Assembly: GCA_044336205.1 (NCBI GenBank)
Contig: CP172318.1
Coordinates: forward strand, 1,674,001-1,738,000
Length of the DNA: 64,000 nt
Reading direction: 5' to 3'
Origin: Ruoffia sp044336205
GTDB lineage: Bacteria; Bacillota; Bacilli; Lactobacillales; Aerococcaceae
Program-made: the position numbers and the translations under genes
Shown here: piece by piece, positions 36,633-44,506 of the stretch
Layout: the number at the start of each line of letters is the position of its first letter
Numbering within the stretch: position 1 is the stretch's first letter
The notes under the pieces: model-generated
Database searches by the model: none
The model's input: only the letters and a program-made list of their open reading frames with translations
What the model was told of the DNA's origin: nothing

Positions 36633-38732
36633 TTAACCGTTATTTTTTGGATCTAAACTTAATAAAATAGCATTAATGGCGACGATGACTGTCGACACAG
36701 ACATTAGAATTGCTCCTAATGCAGGGCTTAATGTGATACCAATAGGAGCCAAAATTCCTGCAGCTAGAGGGATAGCTATAAAGTTATAACCAGCTCCCCA
36801 AAAGAGATTTTGTTTCATTTTACGAGTTGTTTTGTGTGCTAATTCAATAAATGATTCAATATCTCCTGGATCAGATTGAGTCAAGATGACATCAGCTGAA
36901 TCCAACGCCACTTGAGTTCCTGCACCGACCGCTATTCCAACATCTGCTAAGGCAAGAGAAGGAGCATCATTGACACCGTCACCTACCATGATAACTTTTT
37001 TTCCTTCTTCTTTAAGTGTTTTTACTAACTCATATTTGTCTTGTGGAGATTGATTTGATCTATATTCAATCTCTAAATCTTCTGCCGCGCCTTGAGCTGC
37101 TTTTTCATTATCACCTGTTGCCATAATTGGTTGAATATTGTTCTTTTTAAGAAATTTAATTAACTCTTTGCTCGTTGGTTTTAATTCATCCCCTAAAGCT
37201 ACAGCACCAATAGCATCATCGTTTTCTACTAAGACACTGAGAGTTGCTCCTTTTGGAATATCAATATCCAGATTACGTCCGTAGGCTTTTTGACTGATTA
37301 ATTGGTAACGGTGCCCGCCTGATTTACCCTCTACTCCAGCACCGGAAATAACATCAATAGAATCAAAAGATGCTGGACGTATATCTTGCTGCTCGGCGAA
37401 ACTTATAATTGATTGAGCAATTGGGTGGCTAGATCCTCCTTCAATACCTGCCAATAAGGCAATGATTTCCTGTTTCTTATATTTGTTATTAAAAAGTTCA
37501 ACGTCTAATACTTTAAACTCACCAGTTGTTAAAGTACCTGTTTTATCTAAAATCATCACATCTGCATCTTGAGCTATTTCTAAGGCTTGGCGGTCTTTCA
37601 CCAGTAACCCACGACTGGCTCCTAAGCTTGTGCTACGGGCGGTGACCAATGGAATAGCCAGACCTAATGCATGTGGACAAGCTATAACTAAGGTCGTGAT
37701 AGTAAAGGTAACTGCCGTTGGGATATCTCCAATAATCATCCACACTACAAAAGCTATTAGTGCGACAATGACCGCAATATAGAAGAGCCATCCTGCAACC
37801 TTTTGGGCAATATTTTCTGCTCTGGAAGGCTGACTTTGAGCTTGGCTGATTAAATTCTGAACTTGAGAGATAAAGGATTGATCACCTGTCTCATTCACTT
37901 TAATATAAAGAACCCCTTCTCCATTTGTTGAGCCCCCGATTACTTCATCGCCAGGACCTTTTTTAACTGCTTTTGATTCTCCAGTCAAAAGAGCTTCATT
38001 TACACGTGATTCGCCACGCTCGATAGTTCCGTCTGCTGGCACATTTTCTCCGGCTTGAACACGAATTAAATCACCTACCTGTAAGTCAGCAACTGGACGT
38101 GTTTCAATTGAATCGTCTTCTAACACAACCTGAGCATCTTTTGGTATCAACTTAGCCAATTCTGTTTGTGCGTCTCCTGCTTCTCCAATAGCTTTCATCT
38201 CAATCCAGTGACCTAATAACATGATTAATAATAATGAAGCAAATTCAAAGAAAAAGTCCATCACGTGTTCACCCATTACGTAGGTAATGATAACAGCATA
38301 AATACTGTATAAATATGAGACACTTAAACCTAATGAAACTAGAGCCATCATTCCAGGTTCTTTTTGTTTAAATTCGTCAACTGCGCCTTGATAGAATGGA
38401 CGTCCACCATAAATAATTAATATAGTAGATAAAATAGCTACTACAATATCAGAATATGGAAAAGTAAACTGGAATGGTAGCTCAAATCCATACATAGGAG
38501 ATAAGAGCATAATAATGATTCCTATTGGCAATGACTTTAAGAAAAGTTCCTTAAAGTTTCCATGATGGTGGTCATGCCCACTGTGCCCGCTGTGGTCATG
38601 CCCAGCATGATGTTCTTGATGTTGATCCTTATGGTCTCCATGTTCATCTGTGATTCCACGCTCGTGTTTTAACTTATCCATGTCGTCATAATCATGGTGA
38701 TTATGGGACGAATATCTGTTGTCATTATTCAT
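36633..38732 (-). CDS. copB: copper-exporting P1B-type ATPase, CopB type
   Basis: 699 residues. A His-rich N-terminal tail (about residues 10-58, with HHAGHDHSGHSGHDHHH) serves as metal sensor or binder instead of CxxC domains. The membrane domain has the CPH motif (ACPHALG), which defines the CopB-type subclass. DKTGTLT is the phosphorylation site, GSSHP the nucleotide-binding HP motif and GDGVNDAP the hinge. It pumps copper, or silver, out of the cell. AAGGAGG precedes the ATG. It lies 19 bases downstream of copY, so the two form one repressor-controlled operon. Confidence 0.93.
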   Translation of the reverse strand: MNNDNRYSSHNHHDYDDMDKLKHERGITDEHGDHKDQHQEHHAGHDHSGHSGHDHHHGNFKELFLKSLPIGIIIMLLSPMYGFELPFQFTFPYSDIVVAILSTILIIYGGRPFYQGAVDEFKQKEPGMMALVSLGLSVSYLYSIYAVIITYVMGEHVMDFFFEFASLLLIMLLGHWIEMKAIGEAGDAQTELAKLIPKDAQVVLEDDSIETRPVADLQVGDLIRVQAGENVPADGTIERGESRVNEALLTGESKAVKKGPGDEVIGGSTNGEGVLYIKVNETGDQSFISQVQNLISQAQSQPSRAENIAQKVAGWLFYIAVIVALIAFVVWMIIGDIPTAVTFTITTLVIACPHALGLAIPLVTARSTSLGASRGLLVKDRQALEIAQDADVMILDKTGTLTTGEFKVLDVELFNNKYKKQEIIALLAGIEGGSSHPIAQSIISFAEQQDIRPASFDSIDVISGAGVEGKSGGHRYQLISQKAYGRNLDIDIPKGATLSVLVENDDAIGAVALGDELKPTSKELIKFLKKNNIQPIMATGDNEKAAQGAAEDLEIEYRSNQSPQDKYELVKTLKEEGKKVIMVGDGVNDAPSLALADVGIAVGAGTQVALDSADVILTQSDPGDIESFIELAHKTTRKMKQNLFWGAGYNFIAIPLAAGILAPIGITLSPALGAILMSVSTVIVAINAILLSLDPKNNG

Positions 38733-38751
38733 TTTAAATTCCTCCTTATGC

Positions 38752-39201
38752 TTAATGATGATGTAAATGACATTCGCATTGTCCTTCTGGACAATTGCAA
38801 TCCACTTCTTCTACTGCGAAAGATTTTTTCATCTCTAATATTTTTTCTAGTCGATCTATATCATCGAAGCTTAAGACATGGTCTTCAATGATGCTTCCTA
38901 TTACATTTCCGACTTTCTTTTTGCAAATACGGTTAAAAATATCTTCTGCATAATCCCTTACGGCTTCTTTCTCTTCAATATTGGCAGTGTAAATAAACTT
39001 TCTACCTTCTTGCTCTGTATTTAGTACGCCTTTTCCAACTAATCGGCCTAAGATCGTTTTGATAGTGGATTGTGTCCAGTCCATTTTTTCTTGCAATACA
39101 GAAATGACCTTTTTACTAGTTACTCGATCATTTGCCCAAACCACACGCATGACTTCCCACTCAGCATCTGTGATATAAGTATTAAATTCTATTGTGCTCA
39201 T
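38752..39201 (-). CDS. copY: copper-responsive repressor CopY
   Basis: 149 residues. The N-terminal winged helix of the BlaI/CopY family (ITDAEWEVMRVVW, WTQSTIKTILGRL) is followed by a C-terminal CxCxxxxCxC metal site (Cys135, 137, 142, 144) and a His-rich end. Zn keeps it on DNA and Cu(I) releases it. The start at 39201 (MSTIEF) is preferred over the in-frame ATG at 39237, because the latter has no ribosome site and lies close to the operators. Two cop boxes upstream allow autoregulation together with copB. Confidence 0.92.
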   Translation of the reverse strand: MSTIEFNTYITDAEWEVMRVVWANDRVTSKKVISVLQEKMDWTQSTIKTILGRLVGKGVLNTEQEGRKFIYTANIEEKEAVRDYAEDIFNRICKKKVGNVIGSIIEDHVLSFDDIDRLEKILEMKKSFAVEEVDCNCPEGQCECHLHHH

Positions 39202-39222
39202 TTTCCTTTCCACCTCCTCGTT

Positions 39223-39265
39223 TACAGATGTAAACAAATATGCTCAAAGTAAGTTTACTATTGTA
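39223..39265 (-). promoter_or_regulatory. copY-copB promoter with two cop boxes
   Basis: TACAGATGTA at 39223-39232 fits the cop box TACANNTGTA exactly. TACTATTGTA at 39256-39265 fits with one mismatch. On the minus strand a perfect -35 TTGACA (39275-39280) and a -10 TAAACT (39252-39257) are separated by 17 bases. The upstream box therefore lies within the promoter and the other just downstream of it. Confidence 0.85.
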
Positions 39266-39428
39266 AACGAATTATGTCAAGTCTTTTTAATAAATGTAAG
39301 CAACGCTTATAGCTTTTTATCTCTCCACCTCTTTCCCATAATAATTTTCATAGTTTTTCCTATACTGAACAAGGTCAGAAAATTGTTCTTTATTCAAAGA
39401 ATACTCTTGCATAAGTATGTATGCAAAA

Positions 39429-39462
39429 AGACCGCAGCCTAAAGACTACGGTCTAATTTTTT
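39429..39462. terminator. terminator-like hairpin
   Basis: AGACCGCAG / CTACGGTCT stem with one mismatch and an 8-base loop. T runs follow on the + strand (AATTTTTT) and on the minus strand (TTTTTGC). Confidence 0.65.
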
Positions 39463-39592
39463 GTCCAAATGTAAACCACTTGGAACTATTATTCAATTTA
39501 TTCTTTTTAACAAATGTTCCCATTTTAATCCCAGTTACAGTTTTTAATCTTCTGTAACTATTGATTTTACAAGGTTTTTGATTTTTTTCTAC

Positions 39593-39606
39593 TATTCCCA
39601 TTCAAT
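39593..39606. other. candidate distal attachment site of a guaA-targeted island
   Basis: TATTCCCATTCAAT repeats the last codons of guaA (TATTCCCATTCGAT at 44508-44521) with one mismatch and in the same orientation. On the minus strand it reads I-E-W-E-stop, as guaA does. It brackets the integrase region together with the guaA copy. Confidence 0.6.
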
Positions 39607-39713
39607 AAATAATACATGACTCTAAGCTATGATCTAATAGACTTACTCTTAAATCGGCAGGGTGAATGGCAGGGTTGGTGTTTATAAACTGCTTATTTAT
39701 CAATACTTTCATT

Positions 39714-40052
39714 TTAAAAAGGAAAGTTAAAATTCAAAGAAACTGCTTGAGCTATCTTCAAGAATTCCTTATTAGAAATCTCACCAATAAATTCATGTGT
39801 CGATTTAGAACCATTGCCTTGCTTTAAAGTATAAATAAGTAAGGTGTTTACCCGAGCAGTTCTTCTCAGCCCACTCACCTTAATGGGAATGATAAAGGGT
39901 TCGGTAGCATCCGAATACACAATTTCACATGCTAAAGATCGTTTGGTTAAACTGTGATATTCATCCCTACTAATTACTACATATTCTGACTTTTTAAAAC
40001 TATTGGATTCATTGTCATACAATTCCACTGTAACAACCTCTTTTTGTTTCAA
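39714..40052 (-). CDS. MazF/PemK-like toxin (probable)
   Basis: 112 residues, the size of MazF toxins. The pattern fits the MazF fold: VISRDEYHSLT where MazF has V-S-D-x-Y/F-N-x-x-T, then a core strand with PIKVS, then VNTLLIYTLKQ where MazF has the V-Q-x-x-x-D strand, then FIGEISNKEFLKIAQAV. The N-terminal GDI/GSEQ-RP loop of classic MazF is not obvious, so this is a divergent member. It lies 17 bases after an AbrB-type antitoxin gene, the usual antitoxin-toxin order. It is likely an mRNA endoribonuclease stabilising the island. Confidence 0.55.
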   Translation of the reverse strand: MKQKEVVTVELYDNESNSFKKSEYVVISRDEYHSLTKRSLACEIVYSDATEPFIIPIKVSGLRRTARVNTLLIYTLKQGNGSKSTHEFIGEISNKEFLKIAQAVSLNFNFPF

Positions 40053-40069
40053 AATTAAACTACCTCCAT

Positions 40070-40282
40070 TTAACCTATAAATTTTTCAATACGTTCTTCC
40101 AAACCTTGACCACCCTCTAATTGTCCAAAAAAATCTTCTGTTTCGGGAATTAGCCGGATTGTATCATCATCATCTTTAACGATATAAAATTTCTGTCCTG
40201 CTTTAATCTTAAATTTAGCCGGAATTGTAATAACAACTGCATTTCTTTGTTTTCTGGCGTTTGATGTTCCCACTACAAGCAT
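40070..40282 (-). CDS. AbrB/MazE-family antitoxin
   Basis: 70 residues. A swapped-hairpin AbrB DNA-binding domain (RNAVVITIPAKFKIKAGQKFYI, in part) fills residues 14-45, and an acidic C-terminal tail would bind the toxin. It is first in a two-gene unit with the MazF-like gene. A GGAGG-like ribosome site lies before the ATG. Confidence 0.75.
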   Translation of the reverse strand: MLVVGTSNARKQRNAVVITIPAKFKIKAGQKFYIVKDDDDTIRLIPETEDFFGQLEGGQGLEERIEKFIG

Positions 40283-40301
40283 TTATATCCTCCATTCAAT
40301 A

Positions 40302-40338
40302 AAACGCCTTAGAATATTCATCCTAAGGCGTTTGCTTT
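40302..40338 (-). terminator. terminator of the integrase gene
   Basis: Perfect 11-bp stem AAACGCCTTAG / CTAAGGCGTTT with a 10-base loop, starting 5 bases after the integrase stop. T-rich ends on both strands. Confidence 0.75.
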
Positions 40339-41541
40339 TTAATTTTCAACGTATTGATTTCCGTAAAAACCTATCCGAGATTTTTTTGATAAATTAATCT
40401 CAATATCTCCTGTAATAGTATCAGCAATCACTTCATCATTCCGACTCCACAAATGCGAATAGTACTTGAGTGTGATGTCTGGACTAGAATGCCCTAGCCG
40501 TCTGGAAATAAGTAAAATATCTATGTTGTGCTGATTAATAAGGTAGCTGGCGTGACTGTGTCGTAAGCCTTTTGCTTGAATCCTTTTCACATCAGCAAGC
40601 TTAGCATAACGATTAACTACTCTATTGACAGTACCTCTTACTAATGGCTTATCAGAGTAACTCATGATGAATTGGTTTAGTCCATTTTTTAACTGTCGTT
40701 CTTTCCACTTTTTTAAAATAGAAATTGTGTCATCATCTAAAGAAATAACACGCTGACTACTTTTTGTTTTTGTATAAGGTTTCACTCTATACTCTCCCAA
40801 CCTCCATTCTAAAGTTCCATGAATACGTAGTGTTTTTTTCTCTAGGTCTACATCAGACCAAGTCAATGCCAAACCTTCTGACACTCTCATTCCGGTCGTG
40901 TAATATAACCACAACATGACGAAAAATATATGTTCATGAAAGTCTTCAATAGATATGACTGAGATGACTTTTTCGAATTCATGCTTTGTCCAGAACGGTA
41001 CCACCGCTCTCCCTTTTGGTATTGCCTTTGTTTTCATGGATGGGTTTGTTTCTATGTACTGTAGATTAACAGCTTTTGTTAAACTTCTCCGAAATGTACT
41101 ATAAATCATACTGGAGAAGCTCTTGGAATAACCACTGTCACTCAATAGATATACACGAAATAGTTCGCAATCCTCTACTGTTATATCTCTCAGTTCTTTG
41201 TTACTGAATCGATTTATAACAATCTTAAACACTGACTTTCTGGATTGCCAGGTCGATTCCTCCACATTACTTTTATAAACAGGTAAGTAAATGTCTTCCA
41301 TAAATTGACCGTAGGTCATATTATAATTTTTGTACTGATGCACATCATGGTATTCATTTCGGATTCTTGTCGCTTCTTTATGAGCAGCTTTTGCCGTTAA
41401 GAAAAGCTCACCATTTCTAGTTTTGGACCCCTTTTTTTGGATTCTTTTTCCATTTATCTTGTCAGTTCCGAGCTCAATATTGTAAAAGAATCTTCCAGTT
41501 GTATCATTTTTATAAACGCCAGGATACCTAGTTCTTGCCAT
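40339..41541 (-). CDS. int: tyrosine integrase (ICE/phage type)
   Basis: 400 residues: an N-terminal arm-binding domain (about 1-65, RYPGVYKNDTTGRFFYN), a SAM-like core-binding domain (about 75-165) and a catalytic domain with Arg in TTGMRVSEG, HxxR in LRHSHASYL, His in LGHSSPDIT and nucleophile Tyr in LKYYSH. All catalytic residues are present, so it may be active. It lies 16 bases downstream of a DUF3173 gene, its usual partner. The guaA-like repeat at 39593 and the guaA end at 44508 are candidate attachment sites. Confidence 0.92.
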   Translation of the reverse strand: MARTRYPGVYKNDTTGRFFYNIELGTDKINGKRIQKKGSKTRNGELFLTAKAAHKEATRIRNEYHDVHQYKNYNMTYGQFMEDIYLPVYKSNVEESTWQSRKSVFKIVINRFSNKELRDITVEDCELFRVYLLSDSGYSKSFSSMIYSTFRRSLTKAVNLQYIETNPSMKTKAIPKGRAVVPFWTKHEFEKVISVISIEDFHEHIFFVMLWLYYTTGMRVSEGLALTWSDVDLEKKTLRIHGTLEWRLGEYRVKPYTKTKSSQRVISLDDDTISILKKWKERQLKNGLNQFIMSYSDKPLVRGTVNRVVNRYAKLADVKRIQAKGLRHSHASYLINQHNIDILLISRRLGHSSPDITLKYYSHLWSRNDEVIADTITGDIEINLSKKSRIGFYGNQYVEN

Positions 41542-41557
41542 CTATTAATCACCTCCC

Positions 41558-41743
41558 TTATTCTATTAATTTAATTCCTAAGATGGACTCTACTTTTTCC
41601 ACTGGTACAACACCGCAACGCTGGTTTTCGTAAAATTCATAACCCTCCTGAACCAGTTGTTCTTTGGCTTCTCGAATCACGCTCTGAGCAGTATGCTTCT
41701 TCAGCCCAAACTCCATTATTTTTTTATAATCTACCATGACCAT
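41558..41743 (-). CDS. DUF3173 protein, integrase partner
   Basis: 61 residues (DYKKIMEFGLKKHTAQSVI, then VVPVEKVESILGI). It is a small helical protein of the DUF3173 family, regularly encoded just ahead of tyrosine integrases on Gram-positive islands. An excisionase-like or site-binding role is inferred from position. An AAAGGTG ribosome site lies 7 bases before the ATG. Confidence 0.75.
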   Translation of the reverse strand: MVMVDYKKIMEFGLKKHTAQSVIREAKEQLVQEGYEFYENQRCGVVPVEKVESILGIKLIE

Positions 41744-41802
41744 AAGAATTCACCTTTCTTTCATCCTAATGTTGTAATTTATAATCAAGCTATCCTTTCT
41801 CC

Positions 41803-41967
41803 CTACTTGATGATCCATTGCTTTCTTACCTTTACTGACAAGGGATGATAGCAATTTATTTTCTCTTCATCGGTTAATATACGAATCTTTTTGCTTAACC
41901 GCTTCTTATCCAAAAGAGTTAACACATCATTTAATCGCTCCCTTACTTGCTTCCTTTTTGTTGGCAT
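41803..41967 (-). CDS. 54-residue hypothetical protein or remnant
   Basis: A short Lys/Arg-rich frame (MPTKRKQVRERLNDVLTLL, then KIRILTDEEKINC) between the truncated TnpB-like gene and DUF3173. Tn554-type elements encode a small third protein (TnpC) at this position, and this could be its remnant. There is no good ribosome site and no recognisable motif. Confidence 0.3.
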   Translation of the reverse strand: MPTKRKQVRERLNDVLTLLDKKRLSKKIRILTDEEKINCYHPLSVKVRKQWIIK

Positions 41968-41978
41968 ACTTCCATAAG

Positions 41979-42629
41979 CTAAGATAATGAATTCCGAATC
42001 TTTTGCACTATTAACATTGGATTTACCTTATCTTCCGGCAATGAAAGTTTTCTTAGATCCCAAACATCTTTATCCCATTCTTCACCATCAAAATAGAAAT
42101 CCTCATAGAACTCCATACACTGTTTAAGATTAGTAACGTAGTAGGAGTTCGCTTGTACAGAAATTTTATTTTGATTTATATCGAGCTTGTAATTTTTAGT
42201 CGTAGATTTTACTCCTTGTTCTACTAAGTAAGTTCGGTATTCCGCCAAAGCTTTTACTATAGGCACTTCAGTTATAGAGGTAATATCGGGATATTTTAAA
42301 TTTAAAAATCCCAACATTCGACTTATCACTGTTCCTTTTCTAATCCAAACAGTTTTTGCACTCCAAGTTCCATTATTTAAGAGAACATAATAAAAGTATT
42401 TTAATTCTGTTTTTAACCAGATGTTTTCTACTCTATCAAAATTTACCCAACGATTTCTTAACGAAGGATTCTTACTTAACTCTATCGCACTAGGATGTGG
42501 GCAAATTCTTATATCCCATCTATCTGCTGCCCAAAACCCTTGTAAGACACCAGTCATATCCGCTATTTTTTTATTAATCTCTGTGTTAGTGACGAGCTTT
42601 CGATTTGTTGTAACGCTTGGAAATTTCAT
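41979..42629 (-). pseudogene. Tn554 TnpB-like recombinase, N-terminal third only
   Basis: 216 residues (NRWVNFDRVENIWLKTELKYF; QGVKSTTKNYKLDIN) resembling the N-terminal, non-catalytic part of the large recombinase of Tn554-type elements, whose members are about 630 residues. The catalytic domain is absent. It starts 3 bases after the stop of the TnpA-like remnant, as in intact elements. Confidence 0.6.
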
Positions 42630-42632
42630 TTT

Positions 42633-43717
42633 TTATGTTTCTCTCCCTTGGAGATACGCTTTATATTCATTTTTCATATCTTGATCAGAAAGATGAACGT
42701 ATGTATCAAGTGTTGTTTGTACATGTGCATGACCTAACCTTTTTTGTACGTACGCAGCATCCCATCCACTTCTAATGAGTTCTGTGGCATGCGTATGACG
42801 TAACATATGGCAGTGAAGGTAATCCCTGTCCGTTTCACCAATCGCCTTATAAGATCTAATACACTTTGATATTTTAGAGGTTTCCCAAAATAAGATTCTT
42901 TGAGATTTATAAATATATAATCATGCTCCAAATCTTCCCCATATTCATGAACTAAATAATCGGTGTATAAAGCCATTAATTCCTTGCTAACATCGATTGT
43001 TCGTTCTTTTCTAAGCTTAATATAAGCCCCATTTTCATTGTGATCTCTTGGCGTAATATTAATCTGATTATCCCAAGTAGAAATATCTTCGATACGAAGG
43101 GATAATCCCTCTCCTACTCGAAGTCCTCCTTCATACATAAGCATAATAAGTAACTTATCTCTTTTTGTATGACACGCATCGATTATTGCTTTAACTTGTT
43201 CGTGTTCTAATACTTGTACAATTTTCTTTTTGACCCTAAGCTTTAAAATGTTTTTTTGATAAGATTTACCTTTAGAAATATGGTGAAGAAATCCCTTAAA
43301 ATTTCTTCCCCTTGCTTCTTTAGTCATATCTATAGCCTTAAAATCTCCTGTACGATTTAAATACTCTAAGAAACTAGTTACAGCATTAAGTATGGCATTA
43401 ACAGATGTTTCTTCTCTTTTAGCCTTCTTTGGTTGTAAATCTATTACCTTTACATCCCCCGTTGGATTTCTTAACCATCCCACAAAGTTTGACATTTCCT
43501 CGAGTTTTAAATCTTCTAATCCAATTCCTCTCTGGCTCATAAACTCATAAAACAGTTTGAGATGATAACAATATGTTTTAATCGTATTTGGCGCTTTCCC
43601 CGTATTATCCAAGTACTTTATATATCTCTTAACCGGTTCTACCACTTCAAAATTTTTGTCTAGTAGTATGTATAATGGATATGATTTTTCCTCCACAACT
43701 ACTTTTTGAACTTTCAT
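42633..43717 (-). pseudogene. Tn554 TnpA-like tyrosine recombinase with one frameshift
   Basis: The frame opens at 43717 (GGTGG ribosome site) and carries the core-binding domain and the first catalytic block (YEGGLRVGEGLSLR). Near 42810 a one-base deletion shifts the frame: the expected HMLRHTHATELIRSGWD, VQKRLGHAHVQTTLDTYVH and GRET-stop follow in the next frame, ending at 42633. Restoring the base gives 361 residues, the length of Tn554 TnpA. All catalytic residues are otherwise kept, so the loss may be recent. Confidence 0.8.
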
Positions 43718-43799
43718 TTCTCCACCACCTTTAAATACTTTAACTACTATAAATAATACCTTTATATATTCATTAGTTAAAGTATTGAAATTAAAAAAT

Positions 43800-43835
43800 C
43801 CTAAACTTTGAGTACTTAGAGTACTCTAGTTTAGG
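43800..43835. repeat. 36-bp near-perfect palindrome
   Basis: CCTAAACT-TT-GAGTACT-TAG-AGTACTC-T-AGTTTAGG. It lies 82 bases upstream of the TnpA-like start and next to the IS3 remnant. It could be a terminator for leftward transcription or a recombinase-binding or element-end structure. Confidence 0.75.
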
Positions 43836-43869
43836 ATACTATGTTTATAGCATTACGAGAAGGATAGTT

Positions 43870-44155
43870 ATGTCCAACCATAATAGAAGTGACATTGGAG
43901 AGTATCATCAAGTCACAACACAGCACGTTTTCACACGAAGCATGTCACGAAAGGCCCAGGTACTAGATAATGCCTCTATTGAAAGCTTCTTCGGTCATTT
44001 TAAGTGCGAATGTTACCACCTCAACCAGTTCCCCGACCTATCAGTCTTTGAAACAAGCGATTGAGGACTACATGACTTTTTATAACGAAAGACCTTTCCA
44101 AGACAAATTAAACAACCTGACACCGTTAGAGTTTCGGTATCAGGTTGCGGTTTAA
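43870..44155 (+). pseudogene. IS3-family transposase, C-terminal remnant with frameshift
   Basis: SMSRKAQVLDNASIESFFGHFKCECYHLNQF is in part the end of the IS3-family integrase core (with the last catalytic Glu in IESFFG). It shifts frame near 44025 to SLKQAIEDYMTFYNERPFQ and LTPLEFR-Q. The N-terminal two thirds are missing. The sequence CACTGTCCACTTGACAG at about 44170-44186 resembles an IS3-family terminal repeat. Confidence 0.8.
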
Positions 44156-44506
44156 CTATTTTATTTATTTCACTGTCCACTTGACAGCGAGCAGTTCAAT
44201 GAGTTAGGGGGGATTTGTCATTATATATTATCAAAACATTTCACACTTTAACTTAAAAGTGACACCAGTACCGACAAGGGGTGGTTCTAACCTCTACTTT
44301 CGCTTTGACCCTAAAAAAGAGAAGCAACTACTGCTCCTCTTTTTAACCACCAAAAATTTGTAAAAAATTATTCTAAAGTTTAGTACAAATTCGGCTGAAG
44401 CAGGGTAAAAAGCAGGGAACTATTTGCTTTATATTTAAGAGAGACAAATACTTCTCCTTCTAAATCAACTTAAATCAAGCTAAGCTGACTTTTTAAGGCT
44501 TCTCCC
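44156..44506. other. 351-bp gap between the IS remnant and guaA
   Basis: Contains the IS3 end-like sequence near 44170 and a hairpin at 44314-44344 (AAAAAGAG..AGCA / TGCT..CTCTTTTT) that could terminate guaA transcription. No gene. Confidence 0.5.

Larger units (their letters stand above)
39238..39713. other. 476-bp gap between copY and the MazF-like gene
   Basis: It contains the cop promoter, a terminator-like hairpin at 39429-39462 and the guaA-like direct repeat at 39593-39606. No gene is visible. Confidence 0.6.
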
